DNA of 64,000 nt, from the NCBI RefSeq assembly GCF_946221105.1, contig NZ_CAMICL010000002.1:1-64000 (forward strand). Reading direction: 5' to 3'. Shown here piece by piece: positions 25,671 through 33,789 of this stretch; the first letter of the stretch is position 1, and each line of letters starts with the position of its first letter. Both the position numbers and the translations under genes were made by a program. The DNA is from an uncultured Corynebacterium sp. Its GTDB lineage: Bacteria; Actinomycetota; Actinomycetes; Mycobacteriales; Mycobacteriaceae. The notes beneath the pieces were generated by a model. That model saw only the letters and a program-made list of their open reading frames with translations, was not told where the DNA came from and made no database searches.

Positions 25671-27298
25671 TCCGCGATGAGCGGCTCGATGGTCAGCTCC
25701 GGGTGCTCCTTCTCCACGAACGCGAGCTTCCACTTGTCGCCGAACAGGGCGATGAGCTCGCCGTCGGTGCGGGTGAAGATCTCCACGCCGCGCTGACGGC
25801 CAAGCTCCGGCGCGGATTCGGCGTCGGTGCGACGCGCCACCGAGTACGGGATCGGCTCGGTGACGGTCTCGACGTTGTACTCGTTTTCCATGCGCGCCTG
25901 CATGACCTCGAACTGCATCGGGCCGACGGCGGCCATGACGGGGGCGGCGTCGCCGCGGGCGTCGTTGCGCAGGATCTGCACCACGCCCTCGGCATCCAGC
26001 TGGTCCAGCGCCTTGCGGAACTGCTTGTACTTGCCCAGCGACTTCGCGCGCAGCGTGCGGAAGTGCTCCGGCGCGAACTGCGGCATCGGCGGGAACTGGA
26101 CCTTCTTGCCGGCGTAGATCGTGTCGCCGGGCGCCAGCGCACCGGCGTTGACCAGGCCAATGATGTCGCCGGGGTACGCCGTCTCCACGGTGTCGCGGCT
26201 GCGGCCGAACACGGTCAGCGCGTACTTGGTGGAAAACGACCGCCCGGACTGCGCGTGCGTGACCTGCATGCCACGGTCGAACTCGCCGGAGACCACGCGC
26301 ATGAACGCGAGCGTGTCGCGGTGGTTTTTGTCCATGCCGGCCTGGACCTTAAACACCACGCCGGAGAAGTCGTCGCCGACCTCGCGCTGCTCGTCCATCG
26401 CGGCAGTGGACGCCTCCACAGCCTTCGGGTCGGAGGCGCGGCCCTCGGGTGCGGGGGCGATGGCGCACAGCGTGTCCAGGATCTGGTGCACGCCGAAGTT
26501 CAGCATCGCGGAGGCGAAGATGATCGGCGAGGTGATGCACTGCTCGAAGAGCTGCTGGTCGTGCACGGCGCCGTCCTCAAGCAACAGCGACGCCTCCTCC
26601 AGGGCGGTCTCCCACACGTCGCCTTCCTTCGCCAAAGCCTCGTCGGGGGAGTAGTGCTCCTCCGGGGCGATGGTGGAGCCGCCGGCGGTGCGCGTGAAGT
26701 GCACGTACCCGTCGATGGAGCCTTCCGTATCAACGTGCGCGAGCCCGCGGAAATCGCCCGCCTCGCCCACCGGCCAGTACAGCGGCGTCGGCTGCAGGTC
26801 GATCTCGGAGACGATCTCGTCGACAAGCTCGAGCGGCTCGCGGCCCACGCGGTCCCACTTGTTAATCACGGTGACAATCGGCAGCCCGCGGGCCTTGCAC
26901 ACGCGGAACAGTTTCAGGGTTTGCGGCTCGAGGCCTTTGGCTGCGTCGATAAGCATGACTGCGGCATCGACGGCGGAAAGCACACGGTAGGTGTCCTCGG
27001 AAAAGTCCGCGTGGCCCGGGGTGTCCACCAGGTTGACCACGTACGGCTCGCCCTCGTGGCCGTCGGGCGCGTACTCGAACTGCAGCGCCGAGGACGCGAC
27101 GGAGATGCCGCGGTCCTTTTCCATCTCCATCCAGTCCGACACGGTGGACTTGCGGTTGCCCTTGCCGTGCACCGCGCCCGCCTCCGAAATGACGTGCGCG
27201 TGCAGCGCCAGCGCCTCCGTGATCGTCGACTTACCGGCGTCCGGGTGGGCGATGACGGCGAATGTGCGGCGGCGCGCGGCCTCGGAAACGGTACTCAT
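25667..27298 (-). CDS. prfC: Peptide chain release factor 3
   Basis: A translational GTPase that recycles release factors RF1/RF2 from the ribosome after termination. The 543-aa protein has the G1 motif AHPDAGKSTITEAL near residue 18, RGISVASSALQF in switch I, the G3 motif DTPGHADFSEDTYR near residue 92 and the G4 motif INKWDR near residue 144. These are the RF3 rather than EF-G versions. Domains II and III follow to the C-terminus. TAAGCT lies 8 nt before the ATG, so a leaderless start is possible. That hexamer overlaps the intergenic 12-mer copy at 27308. The gene stands alone on the minus strand. Confidence 0.94.
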   Translation of the reverse strand: MSTVSEAARRRTFAVIAHPDAGKSTITEALALHAHVISEAGAVHGKGNRKSTVSDWMEMEKDRGISVASSALQFEYAPDGHEGEPYVVNLVDTPGHADFSEDTYRVLSAVDAAVMLIDAAKGLEPQTLKLFRVCKARGLPIVTVINKWDRVGREPLELVDEIVSEIDLQPTPLYWPVGEAGDFRGLAHVDTEGSIDGYVHFTRTAGGSTIAPEEHYSPDEALAKEGDVWETALEEASLLLEDGAVHDQQLFEQCITSPIIFASAMLNFGVHQILDTLCAIAPAPEGRASDPKAVEASTAAMDEQREVGDDFSGVVFKVQAGMDKNHRDTLAFMRVVSGEFDRGMQVTHAQSGRSFSTKYALTVFGRSRDTVETAYPGDIIGLVNAGALAPGDTIYAGKKVQFPPMPQFAPEHFRTLRAKSLGKYKQFRKALDQLDAEGVVQILRNDARGDAAPVMAAVGPMQFEVMQARMENEYNVETVTEPIPYSVARRTDAESAPELGRQRGVEIFTRTDGELIALFGDKWKLAFVEKEHPELTIEPLIAD

Positions 27299-27307
27299 AA
27301 GCAGCTA

Positions 27308-27319
27308 GCTTATCGACGC
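27308..27319 (+). repeat. Intergenic copy of the dispersed 12-mer GCTTATCGACGC
   Basis: It lies in the 47-bp gap between the divergent prfC and flavin-reductase starts, overlapping the candidate prfC -10 hexamer. This placement could give the motif a local effect, but it may be coincidental given how common the motif is. Confidence 0.75.
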
Positions 27320-27345
27320 ACCTCCGGCCAAGTACAGTCGTGTCC

Positions 27346-27885
27346 ATGACAACAATCGGAGTGTTTCTCGGATCTGTACGCACTGGCCGCATCGGCAGCC
27401 AAATCGGCGCCTGGGTGATGGACGCCGCCGCCGAGCGCGACGCGGACTACCGACTGCTCGACCTGGCTGATTTCGACGTGCCGCACCTCATCGCGGAGGT
27501 TGTGCCGGGCGCGGCGAACAAGCAGTACGACGACCCGGCCGTCGCCGCCTGGTCCGAGGCCGTGGACGCGTGCGACGGGTTCGTCTTTGTCACCCCGGAG
27601 TACAACCACTCCATCCCGGGCACGATGAAAAACGCCTTCGACTCGCTGTTCGGGGAGTGGGCCGGCAAGCCGGTGGCGTTTGTGGGCTACGGCGCTGACG
27701 GCGGCGTGCGCGCGGTCGAGCACTGGCGCCAGATCGTGGCGAATTTGTCCATGACGGACATCCGCAACCAGGTGGCGCTGAACATCTTCGGCGAGGACGT
27801 TGCCGACGGCGAGCTTGCCCCGCGCGAGCACAAGCAGGCGGCGCTCACGCGCGCGCTGGACGACCTGGAGGAGAAGCTGGGCTAG
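27346..27885 (+). CDS. NADPH-dependent FMN reductase family protein
   Basis: A 179-aa flavodoxin-fold oxidoreductase. GVFLGSVRTGRIGSQIGAWV near residue 5 is the FMN phosphate loop. FVFVTPEYNHSIPGTMKNAFDSL near residue 83 is the family hallmark that contacts the isoalloxazine ring. Such enzymes reduce quinones, azo compounds or free flavin with NAD(P)H in the cytoplasm; the natural electron acceptor is not readable. The ATG lies 7 nt behind TACAGT, giving a leaderless start, and an earlier in-frame GTG was rejected. It is convergent with the next gene, with a 4-bp stop overlap. Confidence 0.88.
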   Translation: MTTIGVFLGSVRTGRIGSQIGAWVMDAAAERDADYRLLDLADFDVPHLIAEVVPGAANKQYDDPAVAAWSEAVDACDGFVFVTPEYNHSIPGTMKNAFDSLFGEWAGKPVAFVGYGADGGVRAVEHWRQIVANLSMTDIRNQVALNIFGEDVADGELAPREHKQAALTRALDDLEEKLG

Positions 27886-28451
27886 TCCGCCAGCGGAAGC
27901 TCGAACTTCAGCCCCTCGCATGTGATGCGGCCGGTCTGCTTGCCGTTCCACTCGGGCGTAAAGCCGACCTCTTCGAGCGCCTCGACGACTGCCTGGCCGA
28001 TCTCGGCGTCGGACTCGTCGCCGGGGTTGTCCAGGGAGCTGAAGCCGAAGTAGAGCCGCCCGATGTGGATCACACAGTCCACGTCCTGCATGGTGCAGTA
28101 GGCGTAGCCCTTGCGGCCTTCTTCGCGGGCGAGGTCGGCGCCGTCCTCGGCGGCCTCGCCCTTGTCGTAGCCGTCGTCGAAGGAAAAGGAGAGGTCGCGC
28201 TTCGCCAGCGCCTCGCGCAACGCGTCGATGCGCTTGGCGTCCTCGGAGGCCTCGGGGACGAAGCGGGCGTATTCGTCGTGGACTTCTTCAAAGACGGACA
28301 CGGGGACGCCATCGTCCTCGAGTCCACTGATGATCATGGCTGAGCCCCAGCCGTGGCAGAGCCGGAGGCAGATTTCGCTGGTGGTTTCGTCGGGTTCGTA
28401 AAGGCCTTCTGCGGGTGGGTACTTGCTGTCGAACATGGCATGGCGGGTCAT
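27882..28451 (-). CDS. Conserved hypothetical protein, possibly DUF6891-type
   Basis: A 189-aa acidic soluble protein. TSEICLRLCHGWG near residue 24 and GYAYCTMQDVDCVIHIGRLYFGFSSLDN near residue 124 resemble, from memory, the DUF6891-type pattern (AYYHMQD then a hydrophobic strand). EIGQAVVEALEEVGFTPEWNG ends the protein. The function is unknown. The first ATG was kept because TAGGTT lies 7 nt before it. It is convergent with the flavin reductase and lies 10 bp downstream of the pth stop region in the same orientation. Confidence 0.65.
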   Translation of the reverse strand: MTRHAMFDSKYPPAEGLYEPDETTSEICLRLCHGWGSAMIISGLEDDGVPVSVFEEVHDEYARFVPEASEDAKRIDALREALAKRDLSFSFDDGYDKGEAAEDGADLAREEGRKGYAYCTMQDVDCVIHIGRLYFGFSSLDNPGDESDAEIGQAVVEALEEVGFTPEWNGKQTGRITCEGLKFELPLAD

Positions 28452-28461
28452 GCCCTACAAC

Positions 28462-29040
28462 CTACCGTGTTGCGTGGATCACGTTCTGCGCTTTTCCTAG
28501 GCCTTCGCTGACAATCAACTGCACAGCCTTGGCGGCGAGCGCGACCTGGCCGGAGATGTCGTCCTCGATAGGGGAGAGCACCCAGTCCGGCACCGCCATG
28601 CCCTGCGGCGGGCGCCCGATGCCCATGCGCACGCGCAGGTAGTCGCGGGTGCCCAGGTGCTCCGTGATCGATTTCAGCCCGTTGTGGCCGTTTTCGTTGC
28701 CGCCGAGCTTCACGCGCACTTTCCCAGCGGGCAGGTCCAGCTCGTCGTGCACCACGATGATGCGCTCTGGCGCCACCCCCAGCTGCTCGGCCAGCGGGCC
28801 GACGGACTCGCCGGTGGTGTTCATGTACGTCGTCGAGCGCGCGTAGGCCACCCCATCGCGTACCTGCACCAGCGCCTTGATCCCCGGCACCGGCGCAAGA
28901 TCGCCGGCCAGCTCGTCCAGCGCCATGTATCCCGCGTTATGCCTGGTAGCGGCGTATTTCGCGCCCGGGTTGCCCAGCCCCACCACGAGCCACTCCGCCT
29001 CCAGCTGGGGGGTGCGTTTGCGCCTGAAGAATCCGAACAT
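28462..29040 (-). CDS. pth: Peptidyl-tRNA hydrolase, first copy
   Basis: Releases peptides from prematurely dropped peptidyl-tRNA. The 192-aa protein has a short basic N-terminal extension (MFGFFRRKRT). The core then carries VVGLGNPGAKYAATRHNAGY with the active His in the usual place, YMNTTGESVGPLAE, VVHDELDLPAGKVRVKLGGNENGHNGLKSI and RMGIGRPP. All catalytic residues (Asn, His, Asp) are present. The ATG is 7 nt behind TAGAGT, so the message is leaderless. The start is divergent from the nitronate monooxygenase gene with just 16 bp between. A second pth lies 2 kb away on the same strand. Confidence 0.93.
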   Translation of the reverse strand: MFGFFRRKRTPQLEAEWLVVGLGNPGAKYAATRHNAGYMALDELAGDLAPVPGIKALVQVRDGVAYARSTTYMNTTGESVGPLAEQLGVAPERIIVVHDELDLPAGKVRVKLGGNENGHNGLKSITEHLGTRDYLRVRMGIGRPPQGMAVPDWVLSPIEDDISGQVALAAKAVQLIVSEGLGKAQNVIHATR

Positions 29041-29056
29041 GACGCATACTCTAGCC
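29041..29056. promoter_or_regulatory. Divergent overlapping promoters in a 16-bp gap
   Basis: The minus-strand -10 TAGAGT (29053-29048) serves pth. The plus-strand candidate -10 CATACT (29045-29050) serves the nitronate monooxygenase gene. They overlap, and each lies 6-7 nt before its start codon. Both -35 regions must therefore lie inside the opposite coding sequence, so RNA polymerase can serve only one direction at a time. Confidence 0.6.
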
Positions 29057-29929
29057 ATGGAGTTTCCACGCGTGATCGCAGCACCCATGGCCGGCGGGCC
29101 GTCCACGCCCGCGCTCGTCAACGCGGTGAGCTTCGGGTTCATCGCGCTCGGCACCTGCACCGTCGCCCAGGCCCGCGAGTGGCTCGCCGCGTGCGAGCCG
29201 CCGTTCGGCGCCAACCTCTTCGTGCCGCAGCGGGAGCCTTTGCTTGACGACGTCCTCACGGTCGCCCGCCGCCTCCACAAAGAAGTCCCCGAAGTGGCGT
29301 CCGACTATGCGGAGAAGTTCGCCCTCGTCCTCGACGCCGCGCCCGCCGTAGTCTCGTCCACCTTCGGCTGCTTCACCGAAAACGAGATCGCCCAGCTGCA
29401 CGCCGCGGGCTCGGAGGCGTGGGCGACGGTGACCAACCCCGCCGAGATCGCCGAGGCGAAGCGCAGGGGCGTCGACGGCGTGATCGTCCAGGGCCCGCGC
29501 GCCGGCGGCCACCGCGCAACCTGGGACCAGCACGAGGACCCGGACCAGCGGACGCTGGAGGCGCTGCTCTCGCTGGCTAGCGGGCCCGTGATCGCGGCGG
29601 GAGGGGTGCGGGGACCGGAGGACGTCGAAAAGCTTGGCGTCCCTGTCGCCTGCGGCACCGCATTTCTGCTCGCGGACGAGGCCGGCACCAGCGCGCGCAA
29701 CCGCGACCTGCTGCGCACGGACGCGCCCGCGGTGGTCACGCGCGCGTTTTCCGGGCGGTGGGCGAGCGGGGTGGAAACCGCGTTCACCCGCGAGCACCCG
29801 GACTTGCCGCCGACCTACCCGTACCTGCGCCCCATGACGAAGGGCAACGACTACTGCCTCGTCGGCGCGGACCGCGGCGAGCTCATTACCGCGCCGGCGC
29901 GTGAAATCGAGCGGATGCTAACGCCCTAG
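29057..29929 (+). CDS. Nitronate monooxygenase family flavoprotein
   Basis: A 290-aa TIM-barrel FMN enzyme related to nitronate monooxygenase (2-nitropropane dioxygenase). Such enzymes oxidise toxic alkyl nitronates such as propionate-3-nitronate. APMAGGPSTPALVNAVSFGFIALGT near the start, GVDGVIVQGPRAGGHRATW near residue 138 with the conserved His, and VIAAGGVRGPEDV plus VACGTAFLLADEA forming the phosphate-binding loops match the family. It is shorter than the about 330-370 aa typical of class I enzymes. The ATG directly follows a -10-like hexamer, so a leaderless start is likely. FMN and substrate use are inferred. Confidence 0.83.
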   Translation: MEFPRVIAAPMAGGPSTPALVNAVSFGFIALGTCTVAQAREWLAACEPPFGANLFVPQREPLLDDVLTVARRLHKEVPEVASDYAEKFALVLDAAPAVVSSTFGCFTENEIAQLHAAGSEAWATVTNPAEIAEAKRRGVDGVIVQGPRAGGHRATWDQHEDPDQRTLEALLSLASGPVIAAGGVRGPEDVEKLGVPVACGTAFLLADEAGTSARNRDLLRTDAPAVVTRAFSGRWASGVETAFTREHPDLPPTYPYLRPMTKGNDYCLVGADRGELITAPAREIERMLTP

Positions 29930-29952
29930 CTGGCCGGGGCGATGTTAGGGGC

Positions 29953-30243
29953 ATGAAACTTTCCAAGATTGCCATCGCCACCGCAACCACCGGCGCCCTC
30001 GCGATGGGCGCGCTCGCCCCGGCCGCTCACGCAGCCCCTGCCGAGAACGATCGCGCGTACAGCGGCAGCTCCTGGGGCCTGTACAGCTTCCTCATGACCA
30101 ACATCATGAAAGGTGTCAGCCAGCTCGGCGGCGGCTCGCAAGAAGCGGCGATGTTCAGCTCCGTGCCGTTCATCATCCTGCTGCTGCCGCTGCAGATGAT
30201 CGCCGAGGCTGAGGTCCGCCTGCTGGACCAGCTCGGCCGCTAA
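29953..30243 (+). CDS. Small secreted protein of unknown function
   Basis: A 96-aa precursor. The signal peptide is MKLSKIAIATATTGALAMG and ends APAAHA-APAE, near residue 30. The mature part of about 66 residues has a glycine/serine-rich start and two hydrophobic stretches (SSWGLYSFLMTNIMKG and SSVPFIILLLPLQMIA), so it may bind or insert into the cell envelope. No Cys residues are present and no family was recognised. It follows the nitronate monooxygenase gene by 23 bp and ends in a 4-bp overlap with the convergent FAH gene. Confidence 0.7.
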   Translation: MKLSKIAIATATTGALAMGALAPAAHAAPAENDRAYSGSSWGLYSFLMTNIMKGVSQLGGGSQEAAMFSSVPFIILLLPLQMIAEAEVRLLDQLGR

Positions 30244-31034
30244 TACACCCGAGTGGTGTTCTCGATCGCGCCCAAGCCCTCGATCTCCACGCGCACCGTG
30301 TCGCCGTCAGCGAGGTAGCGCTTCGGCTCGCGGGCGTGTCCCACGCCGGCGGGGGTGCCGGTGGCGATGACGTCGCCCGGCTCGAGCGGGTAGAGGTGCG
30401 AGATGAACTCCACCATCTTCGCCGGCGTGAACACCAAATCGTCGGTGGGGGCGTGCTGCATCACCTCGCCGTTGACGGTGGTGGTAATCGCCGGGCCCGG
30501 CTGCCACTCGGTGTCCAGCCACGGGCCGAAGCCCGCGGTCTTTTCCAGCGACTTGCCCTGGTGCCACTGCTGCGTGCGTTTTTGAAAGTGGCGCTGGGTG
30601 TAGTCGTTGATCACCGAGTATCCCGCGATGTGCTCCGCGCCGTTTTTCGCGTGGCGGGCCTGGGTGCCGACGATCACCGCGAGCTCGCCCTCAAAATCCA
30701 GAGTGTCGGCGTTGAAGCTGGGCACCTCGGCGTCGTCGTGGGCGCCGATGAGCGCCTCCGGGTACTTGATAAACAAGGTCGGCACGTCCGGCTGCTCGTG
30801 GCCCATCTCCGCGATGTGCTTGGCGTAGTTCAGCCCCACGCAGATGATCTTGCCGGGGCGCGGGATCACCGGCGCGAGGTCGTGCGGGGCGAAGGTGATC
30901 TCTTCGCCTTCGTCGAAGGTGCCGTCGCGCAGCAGCTTTCCGACGTCCTCCGCGCCCAACGTCACCGCCCTTCCCTCGCCAATCACGCGAGCGGCTGTGG
31001 TGGTGTTTCCGGTCCTGATCGTGGCAAGTTTCAT
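30240..31034 (-). CDS. Fumarylacetoacetate hydrolase family protein
   Basis: A 264-aa enzyme of the FAH fold. Relatives hydrolyse, decarboxylate or isomerise acylpyruvate-type compounds in aromatic breakdown, using Mg2+. KIICVGLNYAKHIAEMGH near residue 62, TLDFEGELAVIVG near residue 111 with the metal-binding Glu-x-Glu, YSVINDYTQRHFQ, KTAGFGPWL and IATGTPAGVGHAREP near residue 223 follow the family order. The ATG is 7 nt behind TAGGCT and so probably leaderless. It lies 5 bp downstream of the second pth stop. The substrate is not identifiable. Confidence 0.87.
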   Translation of the reverse strand: MKLATIRTGNTTTAARVIGEGRAVTLGAEDVGKLLRDGTFDEGEEITFAPHDLAPVIPRPGKIICVGLNYAKHIAEMGHEQPDVPTLFIKYPEALIGAHDDAEVPSFNADTLDFEGELAVIVGTQARHAKNGAEHIAGYSVINDYTQRHFQKRTQQWHQGKSLEKTAGFGPWLDTEWQPGPAITTTVNGEVMQHAPTDDLVFTPAKMVEFISHLYPLEPGDVIATGTPAGVGHAREPKRYLADGDTVRVEIEGLGAIENTTRVY

Positions 31035-31039
31035 GCGCG

Positions 31040-31591
31040 CTAGCCTATCGCGCGCAGGATTGCATCCGCCGCGTCCGCCGACGCGATAGCCAGATCCACC
31101 TGCTCTTTCGCGCTGAATGGTTTGAGCACGTAATCCGCCGGGGCCATGCGCCCGGGCGGGCGGCCGATGCCCACCGCCACCTTGTTGTACGGCTTTCCAC
31201 CCAGCGACTTTGTGATGGACTTCAGCCCGTTGTGCCCGTGGTCGCCGCCGCCCAGGCGCAGCTTCACCTCGCCGAGCTCCAAATCCAGCTCGTCGTGCAC
31301 CACGTACAGGTCCTCCGGCTTCACGCTGAAATAATCCATCAGCGCTTTGACCGGCCCGCCGGAGACGTTCATGAAGGCGCGGGTGCGTGCGAGGACCGCA
31401 TGGTCGTCGTCAAGCAAGCGCCCCTTCGCAAGCTCGGCGATCTCCGTATTCGTGCGCTTGTGCACCGCAAGCTGCGCCGGCATCGGGGTTGCGCGGCCGA
31501 GCAGCTCCTCCACGACGAACACGCCTGCGTTGTGCCGCGTGGCGGCGTACTGGGGGCCGGGGTTGCCAAGGCCGACGATCAAGATAGTCAC
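31040..31591 (-). CDS. pth: Peptidyl-tRNA hydrolase, second copy
   Basis: A 183-aa second Pth. It keeps LIVGLGNPGPQYAATRHNAGVFVVEELLGR, AFMNVSGGPVKALMDY, VVHDELDLELGEVKLRLGGGDHGHNGLKSI and KVAVGIGRPPGRMAPADYVL, so it should be active. The GTG start was chosen because it begins the first beta strand. The in-frame extension upstream would read through the rplY terminator region and is Arg-rich nonsense. It follows rplY on the same strand, the arrangement seen in many actinobacteria, so this copy is the one in the conserved context. The two copies differ well beyond recent duplication. Confidence 0.92.
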   Translation of the reverse strand: MTILIVGLGNPGPQYAATRHNAGVFVVEELLGRATPMPAQLAVHKRTNTEIAELAKGRLLDDDHAVLARTRAFMNVSGGPVKALMDYFSVKPEDLYVVHDELDLELGEVKLRLGGGDHGHNGLKSITKSLGGKPYNKVAVGIGRPPGRMAPADYVLKPFSAKEQVDLAIASADAADAILRAIG

Positions 31592-31624
31592 GCCCACGAG
31601 GATAACCCACCCAAAGAAGCGGAA

Positions 31625-31656
31625 AACCCGCCGCCGCGGGAATGCGGTGGCGGGTT
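31625..31656 (-). terminator. Rho-independent-like hairpin downstream of rplY
   Basis: AACCCGCCGCCGC at 31625-31637 pairs with GCGGTGGCGGGTT at 31644-31656, a 13-bp stem with one G:T-type mismatch and a 6-nt loop. On the rplY transcript it ends in TTTTCC. It lies 15 bp after the rplY stop and before the second pth, so pth would receive reduced read-through. Confidence 0.75.
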
Positions 31657-31670
31657 GAAAGGGGGAGGAT

Positions 31671-32321
31671 TTACTCCTCGTCGCCCTTCTCCTCAGCCGG
31701 AGCCTCGGACTCGGCGCCAGCCTCAGCGCCGCCTTCCTCAGCGGCCTCGGCCTCAGCCTCGAGGTCCTCGTCAACCTGCTCGAAGGTGACGTTGACCAGC
31801 AGGGTCTCCGGGTCGGAAATGAGCTCCGCGCCCTCCGGCAGCTTCACGTCGGAAGCGTGGAGCGTGTCGCCGATCTCCTTGCCCTCGATGGACACGGTCA
31901 GCTCGTCCGGGATGGACAGCGCGTCGATCTCGATCTCGACGTAGTCGGTCTCCTGCAGCACAACTGCGCCCGGAGCGGCCTCGCCTTCGGTGACAACCGG
32001 GACCTCGACGGTGACCTTCTCGCCGCGCTTAATGCCGAGCAGGTCGATGTGGTCGATGTCCAGGGTGATCACGTTCTGGTCGATGTACTTGACCATGGCC
32101 AGCAGCTTCTCGCCGTCCAGCTCGAGCTCGACGATGGCGTTGGTGCCGTCGTTACGCACGACTGCGGTCATCTCGATGCGGTCGACCGCGAAGTGGATGT
32201 TCTCGATGCCCTTTTCGTACAGGACACCCGGGATCTTGCCGTCGCGGCGCAGACGGCGTGCGGAGCCCTTGCCGAACTCCTCGCGACGCTCACCCTTGAT
32301 AACGGTGGGGGTAATAGCCAT
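31671..32321 (-). CDS. rplY: 50S ribosomal protein L25, long Ctc/TL5 type
   Basis: Binds 5S rRNA in the large ribosomal subunit. The 216-aa protein is the long actinobacterial type. The N-terminal 5S-binding domain begins VIKGERREEFGKGSARRLRRDGKIPGVLY near residue 7. A TL5-like beta domain follows to about residue 180 (DTLHASDVKLPEGAEL). The last 35 residues form a highly acidic Glu/Ala-rich tail. AAGGAG lies 7 nt before the ATG. A hairpin terminator follows the stop. The order rplY then pth is common in actinobacteria. Confidence 0.94.
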   Translation of the reverse strand: MAITPTVIKGERREEFGKGSARRLRRDGKIPGVLYEKGIENIHFAVDRIEMTAVVRNDGTNAIVELELDGEKLLAMVKYIDQNVITLDIDHIDLLGIKRGEKVTVEVPVVTEGEAAPGAVVLQETDYVEIEIDALSIPDELTVSIEGKEIGDTLHASDVKLPEGAELISDPETLLVNVTFEQVDEDLEAEAEAAEEGGAEAGAESEAPAEEKGDEE

Positions 32322-32454
32322 GGTGTACTCCTTCGTGTGTGAAGGGCCACAGGCCTTGCCTGCGACCACTAAACGGATATGTGCTCGTCGAGTGATCGCA
32401 AAAGGATCTCAAAATCGCGTCGATAACGGCCTTGGTAGGCCCTCGCCGAGACTG

Positions 32455-33789
32455 CTACAGGGTAGCAGCCGGTTTCTGCCACACAAAATGCCCGCTCGCC
32501 TGGGCTTCCTCGTGCTCGTGCCCCAGCGGGATGCCGCCACGTTCGCGTATCACAAGCGTGACGACGAATCCTGTCACCGTCGCCGCCATCAAATACACGG
32601 TGATCGCGGCGGTGCCGCCGGTCGCCTCGCGCAGGGCGGCGGCGATGGTGGGGGCGAACGCGCCGCCCAAAATCGCGCCGAACGCATAGGAGATGGAGGC
32701 GCCGGACGCGCGGATGGAGGCGGGGAAGAGCTCGGCGTAGAACGCGCCGATCTCGCCGTAGGTCAGTCCCAGCCCGACGGTGAGGAAGATCAGCGCCGCG
32801 GTGATCTTCGGCAGTGACCCGGTGTTCACCAGCGGGAACAAGGCCAGCACGCCGGCGGCCTGCACCACGAAGCCGATTGCGAGGGTGCGGCGGCGGCCGA
32901 TGATGTCGGACACCCAGCCTGCGAATGCGGTGGTGCATAGCCAGGTGGCGGCGGAGGCGGTGACGGCCCACAGGATGTCGCCGCGCTCCAAGGCGAGCCC
33001 GGCCGGGTCGGTGACGTAGTTCTGGATGTAGCCGCCGGTGGTCATGTAGCCCACCGTGCCGTTGGCGGCGAAGATCAGCGCCGCGGCGAGAACGAGCCCG
33101 GCGTGGCGCTTGAACAGCGAGCCGACCGGGTTGCGTGCTCCGACCTCGCGCATCTCTTCCACCACGGGCGATTCCTCCACGCCGGTGCGGATCCACCAGC
33201 CCAGCACAGTCAGACCGATGGACAGCAAAAACGGCACGCGCCAGCCCCACTGCAAAAATGCTTCGCCGGGGGCGATCATGGTCATCAGCGCCAGCACGCC
33301 GGAGGACAGCAGCAGCCCCGCTGGCACGCCCACCTGGGGACCGGCGCCGTAGAGGCCGCGCTTGTGGGTCGGCGCGTGCTCCACGGCCAACAGCACGGCC
33401 GAGCCCCATTCGCCGCCGGCGGAGGTGCCCTGCAGGATACGCAGCAGCACCAGGGCGGCCGGCGCGAACCAGCCGGCGGTCTCGTACGTGGGCAACAGCC
33501 CGATCAGCGCGGTGGCGGTGCCCATGGTGAACAGCGTGACCATGAGCACGCCGCGGCGTCCCAGCCGGTCGCCGAAGTGGCCCGCCAGCACCGCGCCCAA
33601 CGGGCGGAACAAAAACGACAGGCCGACGGTGAGGAAGCTGGCGATCGTCGCCGCCGCGGGCCCGAGCGGGCCGAACATGACCTGGTTGAACACCAGGCCG
33701 GCGACGGCGGCGTAGAGGAAGTAGTCGTACCACTCGATGGCGGTGCCGATGGTCGTGGCCGCGACAACGCGGCGTCGCTCACTACGCAC
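32455..33789 (-). CDS. MFS transporter of the metabolite:H+ symporter (MHS) family
   Basis: A 444-aa, 12-helix transporter. TTIGTAIEWYDYFLYAAVAGLVFN at the N-terminus and GHFGDRLGRRGVLMVTLF near residue 70 are the MHS signatures found in shikimate, alpha-ketoglutarate and proline/betaine carriers. RILQGTSAGGEWGSAVLL near residue 117 and YGEIGAFYAELFPASIRASG near residue 345 are also typical. Its GTG start overlaps the stop of the aminotransferase gene, so it is the last gene of the operon 36591 to 32455. That context suggests an aromatic or 2-oxo acid substrate, but this is an inference. Confidence 0.86.
   Translation of the reverse strand: MRSERRRVVAATTIGTAIEWYDYFLYAAVAGLVFNQVMFGPLGPAAATIASFLTVGLSFLFRPLGAVLAGHFGDRLGRRGVLMVTLFTMGTATALIGLLPTYETAGWFAPAALVLLRILQGTSAGGEWGSAVLLAVEHAPTHKRGLYGAGPQVGVPAGLLLSSGVLALMTMIAPGEAFLQWGWRVPFLLSIGLTVLGWWIRTGVEESPVVEEMREVGARNPVGSLFKRHAGLVLAAALIFAANGTVGYMTTGGYIQNYVTDPAGLALERGDILWAVTASAATWLCTTAFAGWVSDIIGRRRTLAIGFVVQAAGVLALFPLVNTGSLPKITAALIFLTVGLGLTYGEIGAFYAELFPASIRASGASISYAFGAILGGAFAPTIAAALREATGGTAAITVYLMAATVTGFVVTLVIRERGGIPLGHEHEEAQASGHFVWQKPAATL

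Noticed and set aside
31592..31774. Upstream in-frame extension of the second pth
   Set aside because: It would read through the rplY terminator and acidic tail region and gives an Arg-rich sequence unlike any Pth.
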